NCBI GenBank assembly: GCA_945882915.1
Contig: CAMCWV010000015.1
Span: 1 to 43,425, forward strand
Source of the DNA: Waddlia chondrophila WSU 86-1044
GTDB lineage: Bacteria > Chlamydiota > Chlamydiia > Chlamydiales > CAMCWV01
DNA length: 43,425 nucleotides
Direction: 5' to 3'
Shown here: positions 24,820 through 30,685 of the stretch, piece by piece
Numbering within the stretch: position 1 is the first letter of the stretch
How the letters are laid out: each line of letters begins with the position of its first letter
The notes under the pieces: model-generated
Databases searched by the model: none
What the model was told of the DNA's origin: nothing
What the model saw: the letters and a program-made list of their open reading frames with translations, nothing else
Program-made: the position numbers and the translations under genes

Positions 24820-25220
24820 AATGGCCACAATTATTTTATCGTTACATAAAGTCAGTTCAACTAATGCTCTCGATAGTGCCAAATGTTTAACGTCTGATAA
24901 TCTCCATTATGTTGTTCTTCCTAAGCAAAACCAATCGTCTTTAGTGCGTAACCAGACCGTCCCTGTCTGGGATAGCTGCCACAGATATCCCTATATTCCC
25001 ACTCCTACGTTCTCATTACACCCTCGCTCAACCTTCTTAATCCCGTCCCACCTCAAACATTCGCTCTCAAATCAACCTAAACCACGTTCGCCGCTCCAAA
25101 CCCACCCACCAAAACCTACAATCCTTAACCCCGCGCATTCCGCTCTATTTTCAACACAAAACGCCTGTAAAGCCCCCAAAGCATCTCTCAGAACTTATAA
25201 CATATACTCCTTCACCGCGT
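24820..25220. other. G-depleted, C/A/T-rich non-coding stretch
   Basis: From about 24960 to 25200 the forward strand is strikingly poor in G and rich in CCC, CAC and CTC runs. A forward open frame exists through it but has low-complexity Pro/Ser/Thr composition and no recognisable domain, so I do not call a gene. It lies directly upstream of a toxin-antitoxin pair. Confidence 0.5.
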
Positions 25221-25232
25221 ACAACATGTCGG

Positions 25233-25261
25233 TTGTGGATTATATTGGTATTCGATATAAT
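25233..25261 (+). promoter_or_regulatory. Candidate promoter of the higBA module
   Basis: TTGTGG and a perfect TATAAT are separated by 17 bases, 36 bases before the toxin ATG. The flanking ACAACATGTC and GAGATGTGTTGT form an imperfect inverted pair that could be the antitoxin's operator. Confidence 0.6.
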
Positions 25262-25296
25262 GAGATGTGTTGTAATTACCATGGTTCGTGCAAGGT

Positions 25297-25590
25297 ATGA
25301 TTCAGTCGTTTGCTGATAAAGGCACAGAAGATGTGTATCACGGAGCTAATACTAAGTTAGCGCGGCACACATTGCCAAGTTCTTTGACTGGTATAGCGGG
25401 GCGTAAATTCGACATGCTAGACGCAGCGGTTAGACTTGATGATTTGCGCCAGCCCCCAGCGAACAGGTTAGAAGCTCTTCGCGGGATCTTGAAGGGCAAA
25501 TACAGCATTCGCATTAATGACCAGTGGCGGATTGTGTTTTGTTGGGGGTTATTGGGCCCTCAAGACGTTCAAATAGTGGATTACCATTAA
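25297..25590 (+). CDS. higB: HigB-like (RelE superfamily) toxin
   Basis: The 97-residue protein matches HigB-type mRNA interferases that cut mRNA at the ribosome. It begins MIQSFADKGTEDVYHG. The C-terminal half has the hallmark LRGILKGKYSIRINDQWRI followed by VFCW and DVQIVDYH. I chose the ATG at 25297; a GTG three codons earlier is possible. The antitoxin gene starts ten bases after its stop, the toxin-first order typical of higBA. The pair lies between two inverted copies of a methyltransferase 5' region. All visible family residues are intact, so it may be functional. Confidence 0.93.
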   Translation: MIQSFADKGTEDVYHGANTKLARHTLPSSLTGIAGRKFDMLDAAVRLDDLRQPPANRLEALRGILKGKYSIRINDQWRIVFCWGLLGPQDVQIVDYH

Positions 25591-25600
25591 GGAGGTAAGC

Positions 25601-25912
25601 GTGTTGCCGAAAAACAGAAAGCCGGCGCATCCCGGGGAAATTCTTCTTGAGGAGTTTTTGAAGCCGCTGGGACTGTCACAAGCACAATTTGCACACCACT
25701 TAAACGGCTCATGGACACAGCCTAAGGTGAGCGAGATTGTGAATGGTCGTAGGCGGATAACGGAAGTCATCGCACTAGACTTCGCCGACGCCTTTGGAAC
25801 TTCGCCTGAATTTTGGTTAAACTTGCAGTATCGCCATGACCTCTGGTCCGCTCAGCAGCATCACAAGAAGCTTCCCCTATTACCCGCCCTCAAAGCCACC
25901 GGAGCATATTAG
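25601..25912 (+). CDS. higA: HigA-like antitoxin (XRE family)
   Basis: The 103-residue protein is a helix-turn-helix antitoxin of the HigA (VapI) group. HPGEILLEEFLKPLGLSQAQ opens the domain, QPKVSEIVNGRRRIT is the recognition helix region, and FGTSPEFWLNLQYRHDLW is the family-typical end. It should bind and neutralise the upstream toxin and repress the shared promoter. GGAGG stands just before the GTG start; a TTG one codon later is an alternative. It ends at 25912 with no obvious truncation. Confidence 0.94.
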   Translation: MLPKNRKPAHPGEILLEEFLKPLGLSQAQFAHHLNGSWTQPKVSEIVNGRRRITEVIALDFADAFGTSPEFWLNLQYRHDLWSAQQHHKKLPLLPALKATGAY

Positions 25913-25924
25913 AGCTCTGCCTTT

Positions 25925-26165
25925 AAACAGCCCACACCTAATGATTTAGCCTCAGCTGCTGCATGCCCATATCCACAAGCGATTTATGCATTTGTTAATA
26001 ATTTCGTCTTGATACAGATCCTTAATTAATGCCGCATGTACCTGTTCAGGTAATTTTGAATGGAAAATTCTTCAAAGACCCTTGAGGATTTTGATTCGCT
26101 TGGAATTTGACGGATAGACGTCCACCCACATATCCTTCTCATTTGCTTATCGCTGAGGAGGTACT
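25925..26165 (-). pseudogene. Transposase remnant (IS4/IS1182-like N-terminus)
   Basis: The reverse strand encodes LREYLLSDKQMRRICGWTS, then RQIPSESKSSRVFEEFS and, after a frame change, NLPEQVHAALIKDLYQDEI. This order is typical of the N-terminal half of DDE transposases of the IS4/IS1182 type. Frameshifts and stops follow, and the catalytic Asp/Glu region is missing. The methyltransferase fragment and element E end directly beside it. Confidence 0.65.
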
Positions 26166-26168
26166 CTC

Positions 26169-26594
26169 TTAGTTGATCCAGTGCGCGGCAAACCTCGTCC
26201 TTATCGCCTTTTCAAAGCCCGCCTTTGTAAGGTGTCCCACCGCATTAAATATGGTAAGCGCTGCATCAAATTTACCAATTTTTACACTCCTCACATCCCC
26301 TAGAATAAGTTTTAGAGGTGCCTTCTCTTTCTTAGACCTCTTTTCAGCTGCTTTCAGCATGCCCGGGCTAATGTCAGATCCCACTACCTCATACCCGCGC
26401 TTAGCAAGCCAAAACAGCTGTGAGCCTGTCCCGCATGTGAGATCCAAAACGCTCTTAACCTTATGCTTCTTAAGCAGTTTTTCTATCGCGCCGTTAGTCG
26501 TTCTAGAGTTGTCCGTGTCTTCGTTAAACGTGTCGTAGTGCTCGCTGTCTTTGTTGTACCATTCAGGTGTCTTGCCGTGGCGCTCTTGAGTCAT
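26169..26594 (-). pseudogene. Truncated class I SAM methyltransferase
   Basis: The 141-codon frame begins MTQERHGKTPEWYNKDSEHY. It contains the SAM-binding motif I VLDLTCGTGSQLFWLAKRG, the acidic motif II VVGSDISPGMLKAAEKRS and LILGDVRSVKIGKFDAALT. After GHLTKAGFEKAI the sequence runs into element E (GCGCACTGGATCAAC) and stops, so roughly the C-terminal 40 per cent is missing. Known relatives are about 230-250 residues. The product, if made, would lack the substrate-binding half. An inverted partial copy of its 5' end lies at 24673-24819. Confidence 0.8.
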
Positions 26595-26661
26595 AAGTGC
26601 AACTTTCTCCTTTACGATTATCCTGCAAGCTTAACCCGCGCAGAGTTTTGCTGCTTCTAAT

Positions 26662-26684
26662 AATACAACAACGTTTGTTGTATT
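26662..26684. promoter_or_regulatory. Candidate operator of the second TA module
   Basis: AATACAACAA-CGT-TTGTTGTATT is a perfect ten-base inverted repeat 40 bases upstream of the toxin start. TATCCC-AGTTC-GGGGATA follows at 26687-26704. Type II antitoxins normally bind such palindromes in their own promoter. Confidence 0.7.
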
Positions 26685-26723
26685 TATATCCCAGTTCGGG
26701 GATAATGAGGCTTGGAGGGACTT

Positions 26724-27104
26724 ATGGACCAGAAAAAGCCAGTCATTTGGATTGGGTCAAGCAAGCGAGACTTCATGGAGTTTCCTCACGATGTGAAAAA
26801 TGAGATGGGTCACGCTTTATACATTGCCCAGAAAGGTTCCAAGCACCCCTCCTCAAAACCTCTGAAAGGCTTTGGTGGAGGAAGCGTTCTTGAAATTGTT
26901 CAACGCGATGTTGACGGGACTTATCGCACTGTTTATACGGTCCAAATGAAAGAAGCGGTTTGTGTATTGCATGCTTTTCAAAAGAAATCCAAGTCCGGCA
27001 TCAAAACGCCGAAACAAGATATCGATCTAGTCGAGCAAAGACTAAAAACCGCACAACAACAATACGAAGAATGGATTGTCAGCTACAAAAAGGAGGTCTA
27101 TTGA
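26724..27104 (+). CDS. RelE/ParE-superfamily toxin (Gp49/HigB type)
   Basis: The 126-residue protein resembles phage Gp49-like HigB toxins. It starts MDQKKPVIWIGSSKRDFMEF and shows the core strands SVLEIVQRDVDGTYRTVYT and VCVLHAFQKKSKSGIKTP, including the conserved FQKKS-GIKTP signature. A helical C-terminus (DLVEQRLKTAQQQYEEW) follows. The ATG at 26724 has GGAGGG upstream and is preferred over an earlier in-frame start. It precedes its antitoxin by one base between stop and start. Presumed activity is ribosome-dependent mRNA cleavage. Confidence 0.92.
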   Translation: MDQKKPVIWIGSSKRDFMEFPHDVKNEMGHALYIAQKGSKHPSSKPLKGFGGGSVLEIVQRDVDGTYRTVYTVQMKEAVCVLHAFQKKSKSGIKTPKQDIDLVEQRLKTAQQQYEEWIVSYKKEVY

Positions 27105-27105
27105 G

Positions 27106-27501
27106 ATGCCTAGTAACAAAAAAAAACAAATTAAGGATGTAGACTTTGAGGTTGGAAGCGATAATATTTTTGCAGATATTGGAATTGAAAATCCCGAAGA
27201 AGAACTCACTAAAGCTGAACTAGCTTGGGAAATTGAGCGCATCATAAAAAAAAGAAAACTCACCCAAGCAAAGGCCGCAAAGCTTATAGGGATCAACCAG
27301 CCAAAAGTATCCGCACTGCTACATCGCAAACTTGCTGGGTTTTCAGTTGAGCGCCTCATGCACTTTCTGAACTTGCTTGGACAAGATGTTGATATTGTCG
27401 TCAGACCTAAACCTCGCAATCGTAAAATTGCCCGAATCAACGTTTTTACAAGCAAAGGCTATTCAGGAACAAAAGCCCCCTTGGCCGCAAAGGCTTGTTA
27501 A
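27106..27501 (+). CDS. XRE-family antitoxin (HTH_37 type)
   Basis: The 131-residue antitoxin begins MPSNKKKQIKDVDFEVGSDN and carries an XRE helix-turn-helix, KRKLTQAKAAKLIGINQPKV, then SALLHRKLAGFSVERLMHFL and LNLLGQDVDIVVRPK. GGAGG lies inside the toxin's last codons, so translation of the pair is coupled. It should neutralise the toxin at 26724 and act on the palindrome at 26662. The C-terminal SGTKAPLAAKAC tail may be native or may have been altered by the adjoining transposon scrap. Confidence 0.92.
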   Translation: MPSNKKKQIKDVDFEVGSDNIFADIGIENPEEELTKAELAWEIERIIKKRKLTQAKAAKLIGINQPKVSALLHRKLAGFSVERLMHFLNLLGQDVDIVVRPKPRNRKIARINVFTSKGYSGTKAPLAAKAC

Positions 27502-27559
27502 TTAACCCATTAACCCGCGCGGAGTTTTTCTGTGAACCTGAAGACTCCAAAGAACTCAT

Positions 27560-27658
27560 CCCATTTCCTAATGAGTCTACTAATGTCTTAGCTTCTTTAG
27601 CTGCATCCAATGCGACAACTGATTTGAACTTGGCCGTATGTCTCTTCTTCTTAGCCAT
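27560..27658 (-). pseudogene. IS3-type OrfA N-terminal scrap
   Basis: MAKKKRHTAKFKSVVALDAA and KEAKTLVDS resemble the start of IS3-family OrfA (KRHTAEFKAKVALEA...KT). The match lasts about 30 codons and then ends in unrelated sequence. No partner OrfB is seen. Confidence 0.5.
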
Positions 27659-27714
27659 AATTATTCCTTCATTTTTAAGTTGATAATGAAGGTAAATTCT
27701 ACAACCTTTTTTCC

Positions 27715-28026
27715 TTAAAATCCTGTCCAGTTTTCGCCAACCAGCTCAGATCTTCGATACCTTCTTGATTTAATCAAATCTGCTGGCTTGAAAATTAAAA
27801 GTCCGATCGCAGCAACTTCATCAGCAGCATATCCAGGAAGTTTTGCCAGCAAATATATTAGCGAGCGCCCAAGTGAAGTGAAAAGAAGTTGAATCACCAC
27901 CCAAGGCAGAATCCACCAACTTGAGTTAGCAAGCAAGACAAATGCAGCGTTGCGACGGTCCAGCAGCAAGGGCCGGTGCAAAATTGCATCCTTCACATCA
28001 ACTGCGCGTCTGCGCGGCCAAAACAC
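27715..28026 (-). pseudogene. 3' fragment of a membrane glycosyltransferase-like gene
   Basis: The reverse strand gives VKDAILHRPLLLDRRNAAFV, two hydrophobic stretches (WWILPWVVIQLLFTSLGR, YLLAKLPGYAADEVAAIGLL) and FKPADLIKSRRYRR. This looks like the membrane-associated region of an actinobacterial family 2 glycosyltransferase. No catalytic domain precedes it: upstream is a dispersed repeat. It ends with a stop at 27715. The assignment is tentative, the truncation clear. Confidence 0.5.
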
Positions 28027-28049
28027 CCCTCTGTGAGCGTCAAATATTT

Positions 28050-28106
28050 CTTGATAAAATCGCCCTATCTCTCAGGAGTTAAAAAATAAATATTTAGTGG
28101 GAGCTG
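28050..28106 (+). repeat. Dispersed repeat, copy 2
   Basis: CTTGATAAAATCGCCCTATC, CTCAGGAGTTAAAAAATA and TTAGTGGGAGCTGCTG match 24543-24600. It lies where the glycosyltransferase fragment is cut, so this repeat borders foreign segments at both places. Confidence 0.85.
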
Positions 28107-28148
28107 CTGCCAGTTGTGTTTGTAGGTATAATTTTACGGGAAATTAGG

Positions 28149-28250
28149 ATATAAGCCGCTCGAAGAAGCGGGAACCCGCCGAAGTGAGTCAGCTAGTTTT
28201 TAGCTGAATCGCCGTAGGAATCCCCTTTCTTTAGGAAGGGGAGGATGTCA
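28149..28250 (+). mobile_element. IS200/IS605 right end without tnpB
   Basis: It is nearly identical to 18462-18560: the last TnpB codons (AGCCGCTCGAAGAAGCGGG) and the hairpin right end to AGGATGTCA. No other part of tnpB is present. Its terminal TCA provides the stop codon of msrA on the other strand. Confidence 0.85.
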
Positions 28251-28778
28251 AGCACCCACAGTTGGATATGCAACTCCAGTGCTGGAATGGCAGTCATAAC
28301 CATTGGGATTCTTGGCTAAATATTTTTGGTGATAATCCTCGGCCAAGTAGTACTCAACGCCCTTAGCACTAATGATTTCAGTTGCAATCTGACCTAAACC
28401 TTCAGCAGTTAAGACACCTTGATATACACTGCGCGATGCAATAGCCGTCATATACTGAGCAGGTGTGGTTGTATAGATTAAACTTCGATATTGCGTGCCA
28501 ATATCACCACCCTGCTGGTTTAGGGATGTTGGATCATGCATCGTCCAAAACTCTTCTAACAATCGTTGATATGAAACTTTAGATTCATCAAAAGTAATCG
28601 CCACCATTTCTGCATGGGCCGTAAGACCAGTACAGAGCTCCTCATATGTTGGGTTGGGACAAGTACCGCCCATATAACCAACCGATGTAGAAATAACTCC
28701 ATCCATCCCCCAGAAACGGCGTTCGGCGCCCCAGAAACAACCAGATGCAAAGTAGGCAGTTGAACTCATGTGATCCAT
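28248..28778 (-). CDS. msrA: Peptide methionine sulfoxide reductase A
   Basis: MsrA repairs oxidised methionine (S-sulfoxide) in proteins. The catalytic GCFWGAE follows the start, and YMGGTCPNPTYEEL, GGDIGTQYRSLIY and the C-terminal YDCHSSTG resolving region are present. I chose the ATG at 28776-28778 (MDHMSSTAYFASG), giving 176 residues. The frame is open farther upstream but runs through a tRNA-like remnant. The sequence style is actinobacterial. The final residues and the stop codon come from the IS right end, which trimmed the native tail close behind the resolving cysteine. It is probably still active. Confidence 0.92.
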   Translation of the reverse strand: MDHMSSTAYFASGCFWGAERRFWGMDGVISTSVGYMGGTCPNPTYEELCTGLTAHAEMVAITFDESKVSYQRLLEEFWTMHDPTSLNQQGGDIGTQYRSLIYTTTPAQYMTAIASRSVYQGVLTAEGLGQIATEIISAKGVEYYLAEDYHQKYLAKNPNGYDCHSSTGVAYPTVGA

Positions 28779-28837
28779 TCTTACAGTTTCGCCTCCATTG
28801 TGTACCCATTGGTAGCCTTGCTGCAGATACCCTTTGA

Positions 28838-28866
28838 GCTCCCGTAGCTCAGGGGATAGAGCCCCG
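28838..28866 (+). pseudogene. 5' half of a tRNA-like sequence
   Basis: GCTCCCG is followed by TA and a perfect D-arm (GCTC-AGGGGATA-GAGC), as in actinobacterial tRNA-Arg genes. The anticodon arm is degenerate and there is no matching 3' acceptor strand. tRNA genes are common integration sites, so this may mark an old insertion edge. Confidence 0.4.
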
Positions 28867-28967
28867 CCCTTCCTTTGGGGGGAACGCGCGACATACATCA
28901 CCTTCATTGCGCCTGGCTTGTAATCGCAAAAGGAGAGACTACCCTACTACCAAGAGTTCAAGTACAT

Positions 28968-29063
28968 ATACTCCGCTTAGCTGAAAATGGGAATTTGCGC
29001 TAGCGCGAAAGCCCCGGAGCTTTCGCGCTAGCCCAAATTCCCGTTTTCAGCTAAGCGGAGTAT
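28968..29063. repeat. Palindromic element, copy 6 (full)
   Basis: A 96-bp inverted repeat runs from ATACTCCGCTTAGCTG to CTAAGCGGAGTAT. The compensating C-to-G changes in both arms (CCGC and GCGG) keep the stem paired. Its centre is GCTAGCGCGAAAGCCC / GGAGCTTTCGCGCTAGC. It marks the right edge of the foreign region. Confidence 0.9.
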
Positions 29064-29130
29064 AGCCAGGTGGTTTTTGCAAACTCTTTTCCATTGTCTG
29101 CTGTAAGAGTCAACGCATGTGGGGCTTGGG

Positions 29131-30258
29131 TTAAGAAGAAAAACCACCGGATAGGAAGCTGTGTAGATCGGGATCAATGCGTAGGAATGGAGCGCAAAGA
29201 TGCTCATGAATTCTCGGATTTCCGTTAGCCCAAACTCTAAAGTGTTTCCTTATGTTCATTTTGGAGGCATGGCAATCCAAAGGAACCGTATCTTCATCTT
29301 CTCTGTGCTCCATAAAATCAAAAATGACAAAGCGACCGTCGGCGTCTTCTCCTATATTACCAGGACTCATATCTATTCCTATGTCAGAAGGATGCGCCGG
29401 ATCCAGGCAAACCGTTGCTATATTTATTAATGCATTAAGTAGTTTATGGTCTTTCTCTGTTAATGCACTTATCTCGGTGTTTGCTTTCCATGGAATCATC
29501 TCAATAGGATTGACCTTTTCAACAACAAGAAAAGAGTCTGTATCCAGAAAAGTCTTGGCAACTGGGATGTCCCATCTAACAAAGTTATCATACTGCTCTT
29601 TGGATGTAGCTTTCCAAGATAAAATAGCCCTTGGCGTAGCCTTCAGAATTCTTTTATCAGGGAAATTTAATCGATTTACATCATCAAGAACGTCTTTTCG
29701 ATAAAGTTTAACAAGGACCTCCTCATTAGGTTTCCCAGGTATTATTAATTCAGCAGAATTTACCTCGAAAATTTGAGTGTGATCCCCTGTAACGATTTCG
29801 CCATTTCTCATACGGGGTGTTATTGAGAAACTCGCGCCTTCATGTGAAATTTTATTAGTAGAATGAATCTGCAAGATATCGTCAATGAAACTGCTTTCTT
29901 TTCTCGATTCCCCGCCAGCTTCTCTGGGAAGAGTTTCCTTTTCAGAATGAGGAACGTCAAGCTTAAAAGAACCGCCTAAAGAACCGTCTATTGATGGGGA
30001 AAATAAGGGAAGCGCCCTTCTTTTCACTCTATGCATTATGGGAGAAAGATTTGAATCTTCGCCGCCCTCTGCCCTAAAGCTGAAAGAAGACCCAAAAAGT
30101 GGACTCTGTTCTCCCGCTGCCCTAAAGCTGAAAGAAGACCCAAAAAGTGGACTCTGTTCTCCCGCTGCGCTAGAGCTGAAAGAAGACCAGGGACTTTGAT
30201 AGCCCTCTGCATAAGCAATAGGCGATCCGTTATTTACTGAAGAAGATGGAATTGACAT
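29131..30258 (-). CDS. Kinase-fold-like protein with N-terminal repeats
   Basis: I recognise only parts of this 375-residue protein. Residues 25-60 hold two 16-residue repeats (AAGEQSPLFGSSFSFR) in a Ser-rich region. The C-terminal part has a pattern reminiscent of protein kinases: EVLVKLYRKD (possible ATP-binding Lys), a catalytic-loop-like IGIDMSPGNIG and a FVIFDFMEH segment where DFG would be. The HRD motif is not canonical. It could be a secreted effector or pseudokinase of an intracellular bacterium; that is inference. ATG at 30256-30258 with a weak AAAAGAG upstream. Confidence 0.7.
   Translation of the reverse strand: MSIPSSSVNNGSPIAYAEGYQSPWSSFSSSAAGEQSPLFGSSFSFRAAGEQSPLFGSSFSFRAEGGEDSNLSPIMHRVKRRALPLFSPSIDGSLGGSFKLDVPHSEKETLPREAGGESRKESSFIDDILQIHSTNKISHEGASFSITPRMRNGEIVTGDHTQIFEVNSAELIIPGKPNEEVLVKLYRKDVLDDVNRLNFPDKRILKATPRAILSWKATSKEQYDNFVRWDIPVAKTFLDTDSFLVVEKVNPIEMIPWKANTEISALTEKDHKLLNALINIATVCLDPAHPSDIGIDMSPGNIGEDADGRFVIFDFMEHREDEDTVPLDCHASKMNIRKHFRVWANGNPRIHEHLCAPFLRIDPDLHSFLSGGFSS
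30073..30168 (-). repeat. Two perfect 48-bp tandem repeats in coding sequence
   Basis: Two identical 48-bp units (from CCTAAAGCTGAAAGAAGACC) lie back to back, and a partial third follows. Each encodes 16 residues in frame. Perfect identity suggests recent expansion and possible length variation between strains. Confidence 0.95.
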
Positions 30259-30597
30259 GTAACTCTTTTGGTTAATGGGCCTACCCTTTCAACTTTGATG
30301 CCTTTAATTGCTGAAAAGTATTTAAAATTTTAATCTAAATCACAATATTTGTCAATCTTCATGATTGAGACACCAGGGCAATCGCATGAAGAATCTTCGT
30401 AACAGTTCACATACTCCTTCTTCGTCGGTACATATGAACTATTATAAATTTTTTTGTATTTTCTCTCACGTTCTCTCACGCCTCTGTGTTTCAAAAAACC
30501 GGTAGTTAAAAGGATGCGTAATTATACAAAAACGCAAAATTTCTAAAAACAATAAATATTCACATCCTACTAATAATCAACAGCAAACACTCAAACT

Positions 30598-30629
30598 ACC
30601 AATTTATTACTGAAAAATTATAAATTGGT
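30598..30629. promoter_or_regulatory. Candidate operator upstream of fic
   Basis: ACCAATTTAT and ATAAATTGGT form a perfect ten-base inverted repeat with a 12-base spacer, 57 bases before the Fic start. The rest of 30259-30597 is A+T-rich, with one arm of the family B repeat (CTCTCACGTTCTC...CTGTGTTTC) at 30472-30500. Confidence 0.6.
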
Positions 30630-30685
30630 AATTGCGAGACAAGTCTATTTTTTGCTACCATTAAATCGAAAACTGGTAGGTAAAC

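Noticed and set aside
24821..25300. Long forward open frame before higB
   Set aside because: Its composition is low-complexity Pro/Ser/Thr/His caused by the G-poor DNA, no domain or good ribosome-binding site is visible, and it runs into the higB start.
18444..28250. CRISPR-like repeats
   Set aside because: The repeated hairpin units are thousands of bases apart and are IS200/IS605 right ends; there is no regular repeat-spacer array.
28779..28907. N-terminal extension of MsrA
   Set aside because: The open frame upstream of the ATG at 28778 passes through the tRNA-like remnant and does not resemble a signal peptide; the family begins near the chosen start.
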